The notes beneath the pieces are model-generated. The model did no database searches. It had not been told where the DNA came from and saw only the letters and a list, made by a program, of their open reading frames with translations. A stretch of 64,000 nt of DNA from the NCBI RefSeq assembly GCF_001499655.1, contig NZ_LN879502.1, forward strand, positions 1,488,001-1,552,000, read 5' to 3'. Positions 1 to 8,854 of the stretch are shown in pieces. This DNA comes from Candidatus Protochlamydia naegleriophila. Lineage in GTDB: Bacteria; Chlamydiota; Chlamydiia; Chlamydiales; Parachlamydiaceae. The translations under genes and the position numbers were made by a program. Within the stretch, counting starts at the first letter, position 1; every line of letters starts with the position of its first letter.

Positions 1-863
1 CCTAAAAATAAAATAACTAGCCAGCCAGCACGTTTTTTGATCAATTCAGGAAAAGAGACTTGCATGTACGGTTCATCCAAGGCCTCCATCCCCCCAATCT
101 TTTGGATATCCTCTGTTGCCTCTTCATCTGAAAGGCGCAAAATGTCATCAATTGTCACAATCCCAAGCAAAATCCCATCCTCGTCAATAACGGGGAGGGC
201 AGACCGATTGTGGACGCGAAAGGCATTGATGGCTGTTTCTTCATCCTCTGTCACCGAAAGAGCGATAAATTTTCCCTTAGAAATATCTCGCACATGAAAG
301 CTTCTAGGAACAAATAAAAACTCTTTTAACTTAATGTCATCAATGAGCTTGCCTGCTTCATCAACCACGTAAATATAATCGATCGTTTCGCTATCGTGCC
401 CGTAAGCTTTGATGTGATCCAATACCTTTTCGACAGTCCAATTGCGCATGACAGCTATGTAATCAGTCGTCATCAAACGGCCAATACTCTCTTCCGGATA
501 TCCCAATAGCTTTAGGGTTAAGAGACGCTCATTGGCAGGGAGGAGTTTGACAAATGCATCGATCGTTTCTCGAGGAAGATCCTCTAAAAAGGCCGTCCGG
601 TCATCCGGCGATAAGGACTTGAGCAAATAGGCAGCTTGAGAAGAAGGCAGTGACTGCAGAAGATAGCGCTGCGTTTTTGGCGAAAGAAAATCAAACGCCT
701 CAAAAGCCAAATCCACCGGCAAAGCCATGAAAATTTGCAGCTGCCGCTCTTCTGATTTATTTGCCAGCAAATCGGCGACTTCGAAACCAGAAAAGGTGCG
801 CAAGACCTCGCTTAACTTTTTATTGTCTCGCATGCGAATCAGCTCATCAATAGAATTCCACAT
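1..863 (-). CDS. mgtE: Magnesium transporter MgtE, 5' part (runs off the window)
   Basis: The reverse strand reads one open frame of about 287 codons that leaves the window at position 1. Its order fits MgtE: an acidic helical N domain (about residues 20-125), then two CBS domains (about 130-255, with the phrase TTDYIAVM and later RSALPVIDEDG), then the start of the membrane part (KKRAGWLVILFLG). MgtE is a Mg2+ channel of the inner membrane whose N and CBS domains gate it by sensing cytosolic Mg2+. The ATG at 863 is preceded by GGAG and a GGGGGA stretch. The membrane domain lies outside the window, so completeness cannot be judged. Confidence 0.9.
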   Translation of the reverse strand, partial: MWNSIDELIRMRDNKKLSEVLRTFSGFEVADLLANKSEERQLQIFMALPVDLAFEAFDFLSPKTQRYLLQSLPSSQAAYLLKSLSPDDRTAFLEDLPRETIDAFVKLLPANERLLTLKLLGYPEESIGRLMTTDYIAVMRNWTVEKVLDHIKAYGHDSETIDYIYVVDEAGKLIDDIKLKEFLFVPRSFHVRDISKGKFIALSVTEDEETAINAFRVHNRSALPVIDEDGILLGIVTIDDILRLSDEEATEDIQKIGGMEALDEPYMQVSFPELIKKRAGWLVILFL

Positions 864-989
864 CAGGCTCCAATCCCCCTTCTCTAGAGACTTTCCTCTT
901 ATGTCTAATGCAATGCGTGTTTATTTGTCAGGCGGAAAAAAGATAGAGAGAAGGGAAAATACTTCCCCTCTCCATTCATGATCGAAAAA

Positions 990-1640
990 TTAGGCGGCAG
1001 CCGGATAAACGCTTAACTCATCCCCTGAATTATCCCACTCATCGCCATCTTCTTCGCTGATGAGCCAATAATTTGAGTGTTCACCTAATCCGTAGATGCA
1101 AGCGTTACCTGGGATTTGATAACCAAGCGTGATATGAAAATCATGCCCTTTCAACTTGGGAGCAAGCCCGTAGCTCAAGCGTAAATTTTCCAAATCCGGT
1201 GCGTCGACAGCTAATAGCCACAATTTTTTCGTCTTCCCATTCTTATTCAGCTTGACCGTACGCAACTCCTTAACTTGAAAAGTAAACACGTGTTCAAGCT
1301 CTTGAATGTGCCAAATTTCATTTTCGATCAGCTCCTGTTCGTAGATGACGCTGATATGAGCCCCTATCCCCTTTTTATTCGTATAATCGCTTGGAGGAAC
1401 AAGCTTTCCAGGCGCTTCAATCAGGGGCAAAATCTCGGCAATGAAATCATTGGAAACATCCACGTAAAGATAGCCATTCTCTTTTTGCTTGAGTAAACCA
1501 AAAGGCTCCATTTGCAAAGCTTTTTCTAAAACAATAACTTGTGATTCGACTCGATAATCATCTTTTGCATGACTAAACGAAAAAGAAAATACAGATAGTA
1601 TAATAATCAGATAGGTTTTCTGAATAAGGCTTTTAAACAC
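990..1640 (-). CDS. Secreted 2H phosphoesterase-like protein
   Basis: 216 residues. The N-terminus is a clear signal peptide (basic start, hydrophobic core LIIILSVFSFSFS, likely cleavage after SHA near residue 25). The mature part has two motifs of the form H-hydrophobic-S/T: GAHISVIY (H95, S97) and HDFHITLGY (H169, T171), about 74 residues apart. This is the signature of the 2H phosphoesterase superfamily (LigT, CPDase and related enzymes acting on cyclic phosphodiester or RNA ends). The start is GTG at 1640, with AGGAGG a few bases upstream. The export signal is unusual for an RNA-type 2H enzyme and suggests a periplasmic or host-directed substrate. Motifs are seen in the sequence; substrate and function are inference. 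Confidence 0.6.
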   Translation of the reverse strand: MFKSLIQKTYLIIILSVFSFSFSHAKDDYRVESQVIVLEKALQMEPFGLLKQKENGYLYVDVSNDFIAEILPLIEAPGKLVPPSDYTNKKGIGAHISVIYEQELIENEIWHIQELEHVFTFQVKELRTVKLNKNGKTKKLWLLAVDAPDLENLRLSYGLAPKLKGHDFHITLGYQIPGNACIYGLGEHSNYWLISEEDGDEWDNSGDELSVYPAAA

Positions 1641-1952
1641 ACAACCTCCTTATGAGTAATAAAAAAAATCATTATTCATTCGATAATCTAGCACAAACAA
1701 ATTAAATTCAATTTATTTAAAGAGCCAATAAAAACCCACACACAAAAACAAATAAAAACAGTTTAAACATATCGCTCAAACTGCCACCTTTCCTTGCATT
1801 TTCAAACCGTTTCCAACAAAACACAACCAATTAATTTACAGTAACTTACAAAAAGAGCAAAGAGTTTTTTTGTCATAGAAAAAATCAAAAAACTTTTGTT
1901 GTAAAATAAAGGGAATTTTCTTAAATTATTTCTCTTCAACCAAAAGGAATCT
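1641..1952. other. AT-rich intergenic region between divergent genes
   Basis: About 310 bases with long A/T runs between two divergent genes. It presumably carries both promoters, but I see no convincing operator, RNA gene or repeat. Confidence 0.4.
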
Positions 1953-2135
1953 ATGAAAAAGAAGCTTTTCTTTTTGTTTTTGACACTTTTTACAGATTGC
2001 ATTGCTTGTACTTGTAACTATCAACAACTGTATAGTTTAAATAAAGTCATGGAAGAAGAAGATGAAAATCAAGAAGAAGATTTTCATGAGAATTTAACTG
2101 AAAAGCAGATTCAGCAGAATCCTTACCCGCATTAG
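1953..2135 (+). CDS. Small secreted acidic protein, unknown function
   Basis: 60 residues. It starts with a lysine-rich signal sequence (MKKKLFFLFLTLF) followed by CIACTC, so it could be a small lipoprotein or a secreted peptide. The mature part is very acidic (EEEDENQEEDF). AAAGGAA sits just before the ATG, and a strong hairpin terminator follows 34 bases after the stop, which supports a real gene. No family recognised. Confidence 0.5.
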   Translation: MKKKLFFLFLTLFTDCIACTCNYQQLYSLNKVMEEEDENQEEDFHENLTEKQIQQNPYPH

Positions 2136-2168
2136 TTAATCGCAAGATGAAGACTTAAGCGGCATAAA

Positions 2169-2214
2169 AATAAGCCTTAGAATAGAGCTAACTATTTCTA
2201 AGGCTTATTTTTTT
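2169..2214. terminator. Strong bidirectional terminator
   Basis: A perfect 14-base stem: AATAAGCCTTAGAA at 2169-2182 pairs with TTCTAAGGCTTATT at 2196-2209. A T-run follows on the plus strand and an A/T tail on the other side. It lies between convergent genes and can serve both. Confidence 0.85.
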
Positions 2215-2225
2215 ATGCTTTTTAT

Positions 2226-3245
2226 TTATTCAGCGATGCTTGGACGAAAAGAGGCTGTTTGAATGCCATAGCCCAATTCTCTAAATAGATTCATTTGATT
2301 ATTTCGGAACGTTTCAGCGCCCGTTGTCTCCATGAAGCTTAAAATTTGCGGCATGCGGCTTTTTAATATGACCCTGTCGCGGGCTGAGAGGGCTCGGCTA
2401 TGCATGGCCCCCATTAATAGTGGCAGCCGTTGATCAGTCTCAGGAAGCCTTGTATACAAATACTTCGTATTTTCCATGCCGCCCCGATCGATATTTTCTT
2501 TGCAGGCAGAGACATTCATAATCTTAAAGCGATCGATTCCGCGCCCACTCATAGTTTGAATCGCTTCCATTTCAATAACAGAATTGAGCATGGAGTAGGC
2601 ATACTCTTGATAGGCACCTTGAAGCTCTCTTGGAGTCATCGCTTGGTAGGCGGCAGGATCCGACTCTCTAAAGTGCTCGAAATGTTCCGTTGCATTGCTC
2701 AGTACCTCTTCAAAAATGGGCTGCCACCTATCGGCTGATCCATGGAAATAAAAGCCATGCCCGGTTTCTTGTGGGTCGAAGCTTTTTAAGAGTTGCCCAA
2801 GCATTTTATCTCCAAACTCGCGAGGGGTCGTCCAAACGACGCTTTCAGGAGTGCGCATCATATAAAAGTCCGAGTCCTTAGCAAATGTAGTTCCCCTAAA
2901 AGAAAGAGGATACTTTTGATTGAGGAGCATGATTGTGCGGCTGCGGGCCCCTTCTCCATGGACCTTATCCAGATTTTGCAAGTTGTTGTAATTAATCATC
3001 ATTGGGATCGAAGGATCGCGCCCTTCCTCTGGAGCCAACTGGTTATTTTCTGCAGCCAAAATAACGGCTTCAAATTCAGGTGCGATTTCATGATCGCCAA
3101 CTGTTGGGGACCCTCCATAACAGTTATGCACGTCAACTTGGCACTCTCTTCCATCGGCCGTTTCCCAATCAACTGTGGTCACGCCCTGTAAAGAAGGATT
3201 ATTAGCTAGCGTTCCATGTGAATCATAAACGTCCATATTGAACAT
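2226..3245 (-). CDS. Hypothetical protein, probable 3' half of a frameshifted gene
   Basis: 339 residues with no recognised family and no clear membrane segment. It overlaps the upstream ORF by 40 bases in another frame. Reading this frame further upstream gives a natural-looking continuation (GAARHIPGMFNMDVYDSHG), while the end of the upstream ORF turns into atypical sequence (VIFQECSIWTFMIHMER). The putative start codon has CCAGGA directly against it rather than at normal spacing. The two ORFs are therefore most likely one gene of about 720 codons with a single-base frameshift near the GGGG run around 3270-3280. Translational coupling of two proteins is the alternative. It ends shortly before the terminator at 2169-2214. 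Confidence 0.55.
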   Translation of the reverse strand: MFNMDVYDSHGTLANNPSLQGVTTVDWETADGRECQVDVHNCYGGSPTVGDHEIAPEFEAVILAAENNQLAPEEGRDPSIPMMINYNNLQNLDKVHGEGARSRTIMLLNQKYPLSFRGTTFAKDSDFYMMRTPESVVWTTPREFGDKMLGQLLKSFDPQETGHGFYFHGSADRWQPIFEEVLSNATEHFEHFRESDPAAYQAMTPRELQGAYQEYAYSMLNSVIEMEAIQTMSGRGIDRFKIMNVSACKENIDRGGMENTKYLYTRLPETDQRLPLLMGAMHSRALSARDRVILKSRMPQILSFMETTGAETFRNNQMNLFRELGYGIQTASFRPSIAE

Positions 3246-4408
3246 TCCTGGAATATGACGCGCCGCTCCCCTTCGCTCGCCAATGCCCCCAACGTCTGAA
3301 CCGGATGAGTCAAGGAATAGGCAACAACGCCCAGCCCGTGAGCACTGTAGTGAAGTGTTTCCATGAGCGAATGGGAATGCTCTAAACGCTCAGCAATCTG
3401 CCCTCCATTTAAAGGCTGAGCCCTTGCCTGCTCGCCCATTTGATTGAGGACGCTTGTTCCAACAGCCTGATAAGCATCCATCGAAGGGGCTTTATTCCAC
3501 ATATCGCTTGCAAAACGATGAAGCAACTGAATCGAAGGATTGGACACATCTTCTTTAAGAGCTTGATAAACGGGACTATTCAAAGTTCTTCTAAACGCTT
3601 GGATGAATTGAGGATTAGCAGTACTTGGATTCGATGGTTGTTTTAAGATATCCAGCAGCTCTTTTAAGGATTTTTCAAAGCGTACTACCTCTTTTTCAAT
3701 TGCATCTTGCGGAACCGAATCTTTTTCAATTTTGGCATTGATTTTTGCCCAATCCAGGACAGCCACATCTCCCAACCGCTCAGGGTACCGCTCTTCAATA
3801 ACAACTGTAAAGGCATCTTCAGGAGCAGCTCCAGATTCAGGCATTAAAGATTCTATAACAGCCGGATCTTTTAACACTTCAATCCAAGCTGGATCAAAAG
3901 CATCTTGACGGCTTAATTCGCGCAAAATAAGGCGTACACGCTTATTTTGTGCAATGGCCGGATCTTGCAGCCTTACAGCCAGCTCTTTTACCAATTCCTT
4001 GGCGCCATCGGCAGCCGTTAATTCTGCGAGTCCACCAAATCGAGGATCGCTCAGCACCTGCTTCATCGTATCCAATTTATCCGTTTCTTCCTTCTGCTTC
4101 ATCTCTCGGATAGCCGGCAAGACATGAGTCGGCTTATAACGAATGATATATTTTTCTCTTATAGAAGCAGCCAAATTATAGGCTCCCAAAATTAATCCGA
4201 TTGGAATAGCGAGCACTAGGCTAGCAATCAACCCAACCTTACGGACTAGATGGGCTAGCAATCCAATTCCCTCATGCTTGTTGACCTTGTGCTGCACTCC
4301 CCACTCTCTCAAGATGGGAAGACTCGAATTTCCCTGCATGTCTGGTGCATTTTCTCCAATACCCGGCTTGAAATGATTGTGGACTGGATTAGCTGACGGA
4401 TTAATCAT
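3206..4408 (-). CDS. Hypothetical membrane-anchored protein, probable 5' half of a frameshifted gene
   Basis: 400 residues. A hydrophobic segment at about residues 50-80 (VGLIASLVLAIPIGLILGAY) is preceded by a soluble N-terminus and followed by a long, mostly helical, charged region. Start: ATG with AGAGG upstream (AAAGAGGTTAT). No family recognised; the layout (short N-terminus, membrane hairpin, large soluble domain) is common in chlamydial proteins. See the following ORF at 2226-3245 for the likely frameshift at its 3' end. Confidence 0.6.
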   Translation of the reverse strand: MINPSANPVHNHFKPGIGENAPDMQGNSSLPILREWGVQHKVNKHEGIGLLAHLVRKVGLIASLVLAIPIGLILGAYNLAASIREKYIIRYKPTHVLPAIREMKQKEETDKLDTMKQVLSDPRFGGLAELTAADGAKELVKELAVRLQDPAIAQNKRVRLILRELSRQDAFDPAWIEVLKDPAVIESLMPESGAAPEDAFTVVIEERYPERLGDVAVLDWAKINAKIEKDSVPQDAIEKEVVRFEKSLKELLDILKQPSNPSTANPQFIQAFRRTLNSPVYQALKEDVSNPSIQLLHRFASDMWNKAPSMDAYQAVGTSVLNQMGEQARAQPLNGGQIAERLEHSHSLMETLHYSAHGLGVVAYSLTHPVQTLGALASEGERRVIFQECSIWTFMIHMER

Positions 4409-4894
4409 ATAACCTCTTTTTCTTTATTACTAATTTACACCATATTATATGACACTTAATTTTTAATTATTAAGGACTCAATAAGGAAAGTTAATATGAT
4501 CATAAATCGTTAATTTGTTTTTAAATTCAAATATACCGCTTTAACTTTCATTTTAAATTCAAAGTAGAGTGAGTTTAGATACAAGAGGGGTGGCAGGTCA
4601 TAAGAAGCAAAAATTTGTGCCATTGCGATCTAGTGGTGGAGATTAATGGCTGATTATTCTTGACCCCGTCTTCGCCATTTCCAAAAAATCGATTTCTATC
4701 GACTCATTATTAATGACTTAACAATACAATCAAAAAACTGTCGCCTTCATTTAGGCCTGAGACCTATAATTTAGAGATTAGCAACCTATGGGCTTTAGGC
4801 TCATTATTTTGCACTTATAACATCGTTTTTTAACATGGGAATGTTTCCATTTCCAGAACATGAAAAAAAGAACATCTAAAGAGGAGAATTTAAA
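4409..4894. other. Intergenic region, no gene seen
   Basis: About 485 bases. There is no ORF of note and no tRNA-like fold. It probably holds the promoters of the genes on both sides. AAAGAGGAGAATTT just before 4895 is the ribosome binding site of the small gene that follows. Confidence 0.35.
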
Positions 4895-5062
4895 ATGAAA
4901 ACGTTATTCGGTTTTTTAGGCGCATCTTTACTAGCTGCCAATTTTCTGGCTGCTACTCCATTAATCGGAAAGTGCCCTTGTCAAGGTGACAAGCATTTTT
5001 CCGTCCAAACAAGCATGGATTGCGATTGCGATTATAAATGCAAAAAATGCCGCCGTAAATAA
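4895..5062 (+). CDS. Small cysteine-rich secreted protein (55 aa)
   Basis: The frame starts with a typical signal peptide (MKTLFGFLGASLLAANFLAA, residues 1-20). The short mature part contains six cysteines in the patterns CPC and CDCDYKCKKC and ends in basic residues (CRRK). AGGAG lies 9 bases before the ATG, and a hairpin terminator begins 11 bases after the stop, so it is a complete monocistronic unit. The Cys spacing suggests a disulfide-stabilised or metal-binding peptide. No family recognised; the function is unknown. Confidence 0.65.
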   Translation: MKTLFGFLGASLLAANFLAATPLIGKCPCQGDKHFSVQTSMDCDCDYKCKKCRRK

Positions 5063-5073
5063 TCATTTCTGTT

Positions 5074-5118
5074 GCGAACCTTAAAAATAATTAATCATTT
5101 CTAAGGTTCGCTTTCTTT
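5074..5118 (+). terminator. Terminator of the small Cys-rich gene
   Basis: GCGAACCTTA (5074-5083) pairs perfectly with TAAGGTTCGC (5102-5111), followed by TTTCTTT. Confidence 0.75.
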
Positions 5119-5287
5119 AATTTCTTAATCCTCAGTTTTAATTTTCCCCATATTTACTCGCCTCAATTCTTATCTGTCTAAAAATTAAATCGTTTCAAAC
5201 AAACAAGATTTTAATTTGTTTTAATTCAAAAATAAAATATTATCATTAACCAAATATCTACCTAATACCTAAAACATTATATTAATC

Positions 5288-6084
5288 GGTAGTCCTAAAC
5301 ATGTAATGCTATCTAAAAACTTTGATTTGACTTTTCTGGTCTTTTAGGTTTTCTTATTGGGCTTTACCCAAAGGAGACCTGAAATGACATTGACGTGCCT
5401 AACGTGCAGCTCATCGATTATCAAAAAAAATGGCCATATTCATAATGGAAAGCAAAATCATCAATGCCTTAATTGTGGGCGACAGTTTGTCATCGACCCT
5501 TAAAATAAAGTAATTAATGAAGAGAAGAGATCGCTAATTTGCCAAGGACATCTTGAACGGGTTTCACTTGAAGGCGTCTGTCGAATTTTTAATGTTAGTA
5601 TGCCATGGCTTTTACAGTTTATTAATGACATAGTCGAAGAGCTGCCAGAAAATCTGAATGCGACAATAACAAGGGCTGAAGAGTTTGAAGTGTCTGTTGT
5701 TGAGTTAGATGAGCAATCGAGTTACGTTGAAAAAAAAGATAATCAGCAATCGTTATGGCTTGTTTTTCATTCTGCAAAACAGCAGATTTTGGGAGTGCAT
5801 ATTGGTAAGCGAACAAAACAAGGAGCAGAATGTTTATTGGAACAATTACCTGAAGACTTAAAAAAAAGCCATCTTTTATACAGATAAATTCTCAGTGTAT
5901 GACGAAGTCATTCCTTGGAAGCAACACCGCCCTGTCGGAAAGGAATCGGGAAAAACGAGTTACATTGAAAGATTTAATAACATTCTCAGAGAAAGATGCT
6001 CAGAACTTGTGAGAAAAACCCTTTCGTTCTCAAAGAAGTTAGCCAATCATATTGGAATGATCAAATATTTTATTTGCCATTATA
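5288..6084 (+). mobile_element. IS1-like element, subtype A copy 1, right end missing, transposase broken
   Basis: It begins with the terminal sequence GGTAGTCCTAAACATGTAA. The single transposase frame starts at MTLTCLTCS with a CxxC...CxxC finger as in InsA. It continues into an InsB-like DDE part (VVELDEQ, YIERFNN, RKTLSFSKKLANHIGMIKYFI). It is broken by an in-frame stop after FVIDP and by an extra A in the run before SHLLYR (A8, where A7 keeps the frame). The right inverted repeat is absent: homology stops at YFICHYN. It is nearly identical, including the stop, to the copy at 41966-42794, so it was copied when already defective or by recombination. Confidence 0.85.
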
Positions 6085-6248
6085 ATCTTATGCTACAAGC
6101 ATCACCTGATTTTAATATATTAAAGCAATTTAATTCAATGTCATGAACTTATTAATATTTTATGCATAGAAAACCCATCGATTTTACTACACTCTCAAAC
6201 CTAAAACACTAAAGATCGGTTGATAGACATCACTTAATCTTTATATAA

Positions 6249-6410
6249 CCTGATTTTTAAGTTTCTCTTCTTGAAAGTGAGAGATTCTCGCATCTTACCT
6301 TCATTCATTTACTCTTCAAAGATATCGATTTGATATAATTTGAAGAGTAAATGAATGAACCCTAAAGCGCAATAACTCTCACTTTCAAGAAGAGAAACTT
6401 AAAAATCAGG
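6249..6410. repeat. 162-bp nested perfect palindrome
   Basis: The outer arms are 35 bases (6249-6283 with 6376-6410, beginning CCTGATTTTTAAGTTTCTCT), exact inverted copies. A second nested arm pair of 21 bases lies inside (6300-6320 with 6339-6359), around a loop containing GATATCGATTTGAT. A partial relative sits at 7878-7970. It has no ORF. The structure fits a miniature inverted-repeat element or a cruciform/RNA hairpin site. Confidence 0.85.
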
Positions 6411-6605
6411 TATATATGAATTGGTAATTAGAATGAAAGGCTGGGTCATTCTTGCATCACTACCTCATTTTTGCTTCAAAATATGTTAATCCGAGGTTAA
6501 AAAGTAGGTAAAAATAAAGGGTCGAGCGCAACCTAAATTCGAGTTCCAAAAAAAAGAACTCGAATTTAGAGACAGGCATTAGCAATTAGAAATTGTCTAG
6601 ACCTC

Positions 6606-7250
6606 CTAATCAGTCACCGAACATTTATAAACACCAGCTACACCATTGGGTGCGTTACAGTCGTTTGAAGTGATAGAAAATGGGGCTCTTCCATCGCTGC
6701 CAATTGAAATGGTAGCTTGATCCTGACCTGTTTGACAACGAGTAAATTGCCCTGGGCGTGGATAAATTGAAACACCATTTAATTTTGTGCATATAACAGC
6801 TATTCCAGCTTCTAATGGACTTGGTATTTTATAATTATAGTTAGAAATTAAGCTTTTTTGATTATCAAAACTTTGGCCACGGGTATCCGGTATTGCTTTT
6901 TTAGTAATTAGAATCCAATATGGATTTTCAGCATAATCGTTTGCTTCAGTTAGATAAGGAGAATTAGAATTAAATCCCATTAGTTCATATAATTTACTTA
7001 ATGTCACTGTATCGGGGACTAAACAAAGAAAATGTGTTTCTTTGACAAGTTTATTATTCCAAAAAGGACATGCTGTTTCTAAATAATCGCTTATTTTTTC
7101 GGGAATTTCTGGAGTAGATTTTAATTCCACACCCAGTTTCTGCCAGTCTGTGGGACCAAAAGAGGGAGTAACTTGCATAATATCTTCTACTTGATTAGAT
7201 GTAAAAAGATTAAATAAATTTATATTGGATAAAAAAGATAAATAATTCAT
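6606..7250 (-). CDS. Hypothetical protein in an IS-flanked segment
   Basis: 214 residues, no recognised family. The N-terminus is short and hydrophobic (MNYLSFLSNINLFNLF). The middle is soluble (CPFWNNKLVKETHFLCLVPD) and the end is polar with scattered cysteines. It lies between two inverted copies of the subtype A IS1-like element (5288-6084 and 7532-7815), next to the 6249-6410 palindrome. It may be cargo of a decayed composite element. No frameshift is seen. Confidence 0.5.
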   Translation of the reverse strand: MNYLSFLSNINLFNLFTSNQVEDIMQVTPSFGPTDWQKLGVELKSTPEIPEKISDYLETACPFWNNKLVKETHFLCLVPDTVTLSKLYELMGFNSNSPYLTEANDYAENPYWILITKKAIPDTRGQSFDNQKSLISNYNYKIPSPLEAGIAVICTKLNGVSIYPRPGQFTRCQTGQDQATISIGSDGRAPFSITSNDCNAPNGVAGVYKCSVTD

Positions 7251-7531
7251 TTACATTCCTTATAATTTGTTTTTAACTTCAACATTAATAAACATTGACC
7301 TATCAGTCGAGTGTCACTCAACCTCATTAAAACATTTAATCAAACAACCAAGTTATTTAACAATATAATTTATCCTAATCATTAATTACCAACTTTCAAA
7401 ACCCTACTTTTTTCATCTATGCATATCAAACAGTAAAATGTTATGAAACAGAATTTCAGCATTAATGACTTAATATATAAAAAACTATTAGAATATTTAT
7501 CGACTTTCGTTTGTATAATTCAGAAAATATC

Positions 7532-7815
7532 GGTAGTCATAAACATGTAATACTCCCCTCTGGTTATAGTCACAAATAAAATATTTTATCATTCCAATAT
7601 GATTGGCTAACTTCTTTGAGAACGAAAGGGTTTTTCTCACAAGTCTTGAGCATCTTTGTCTGAGAGTGTTATTAAATCTTTCAATGCAACTCATTTTTCT
7701 CGATTCCTTTCCGGCAGGGCGATGTTGCTTCCAAGGAATGACTTCGTCATACACTGAGAATTTATCTGTATAAAAGATGGCTTTTTTAGGTCTTCAGGTA
7801 ATTTTTCTAAATGGT
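7532..7815 (-). mobile_element. IS1-like subtype A fragment (3' part)
   Basis: It starts with the terminal repeat GGTAGTCATAAACATGTAA and encodes, in reverse, the C-terminal transposase segment (YDEVIPWKQHRPAGKES, LRQRCSRLVRKTLSFSKK). The A-run after EDL has six bases instead of seven, so the frame is broken there. Upstream transposase sequence is lost at about 7815. Confidence 0.8.
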
Positions 7816-7877
7816 CTTGCAAAAATGACCTACTTATTAACCTGAATTTTGACTTCACCTCTTTGAAATTGTCCAGC

Positions 7878-7970
7878 ATTTACTCTTCAAAGATATCGAT
7901 TTGAAGACTAAGTGCGTAAATCTAAACGATACCTTCTCTTTCTAAAAGATGCACTCGAAACTCAGGTTAA
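7878..7970. repeat. Degenerate relative of the 6249-6410 palindrome
   Basis: A block of 27 bases starting ATTTACTCTTCAAAGATATC is identical to the inner arm and loop of the 6249-6410 element, followed by a diverged arm ending AACTCAGGTT. Confidence 0.55.
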
Positions 7971-8058
7971 TAGCAAGGCTTACCAAATACAGCTTTTATT
8001 CATCAATGAAATGATACGAATCCGTTTCAACGCACATTTTTCCAGAAGGATTCTATAG

Positions 8059-8604
8059 TCAATTCCTTGAGTTTGTTATTATATTGCTAACTCCATGTGC
8101 TACTATTGCTGCCGGCGTTCCAGCCACTGCTTGTGTTATACCAAAAGCAGTTCCCTGTAAACCTACACTTGCAAACTGTTCTGATTCAATAATAGGGTTA
8201 TGAGCCTCAGCAAATAGAAAGGTTGTGGCTGCAATACTGATGACCTTGGATAAGGTGGAAGGAACTCCAGCCGATTGTAAAAGATAGGATGAACCTTCTT
8301 GTATGATTGCTCTAAATACAATTTCTTCTGTAATTGGCGCTACAAAATTTGAATACTGTTTCTCTGTGAAGATACCACGATTAACTAATGGACCATGAAG
8401 AATGTTAGAAATTCCACCTACAACTTTAGCCGCATTATAAAGAGGCCACTGCACTGCATCTCTGGGAAGAGCTCTATCCAAGAGACTTGTTAGTACCGTT
8501 ACAGGTCTTGCTAAAAAGCTACCAATTTGAGCTCCTAAACCACCAATAACTCCACCACCCACAACCGAAGCAACATTTGAAAGAGACTCTGATAAAGGTG
8601 ACAT
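8059..8604 (-). CDS. CPBP-family (CAAX-type) intramembrane protease
   Basis: 181 residues. The catalytic signature of the CPBP/Rce1/Abi family is present in order: EEIVFR (E93, E94, R98), FAEAH with H135, and HGVSN with H170 and N174. Hydrophobic glycine-rich segments fit membrane helices, although the protein is shorter than many CPBP members. Such proteins cleave prenylated or membrane substrates, or give bacteriocin self-immunity; the substrate here cannot be inferred. It stands alone between IS remnants. The ATG is preceded by AGAGG (TAGAGGTAATT). Confidence 0.75.
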   Translation of the reverse strand: MSPLSESLSNVASVVGGGVIGGLGAQIGSFLARPVTVLTSLLDRALPRDAVQWPLYNAAKVVGGISNILHGPLVNRGIFTEKQYSNFVAPITEEIVFRAIIQEGSSYLLQSAGVPSTLSKVISIAATTFLFAEAHNPIIESEQFASVGLQGTAFGITQAVAGTPAAIVAHGVSNIITNSRN

Positions 8605-8854
8605 AATTACCTCTATTTTTATAAAGTTAGTTGTATTTCAAAACTAAAAACATCACCATATAAAAATATTATAAAGCATTTTAACTATAAAAAGATAAGC
8701 ATTCTTTTATAAACAAAACAATAAAACATTCATTTTTAACAAAACCATAAAAGTTTTTATTGTTATATTGTTGAGAACAGTAAATCTGGAATGATTGATA
8801 GAATCATTAACTTGATTTTGAGTAAATGGATGAAGATAAGATGTGAGAATTTTT

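Noticed and set aside
37-297. Plus-strand ORF over the mgtE region
   Set aside because: It is the antisense shadow of the clear MgtE CBS domain on the minus strand; same for 727-981.
5288-7815. Composite transposon carrying 6606-7250
   Set aside because: The two IS copies are inverted as expected, but the first lacks its right end and the second its left part, and no outer target duplication is visible, so mobility as a unit is not supported.
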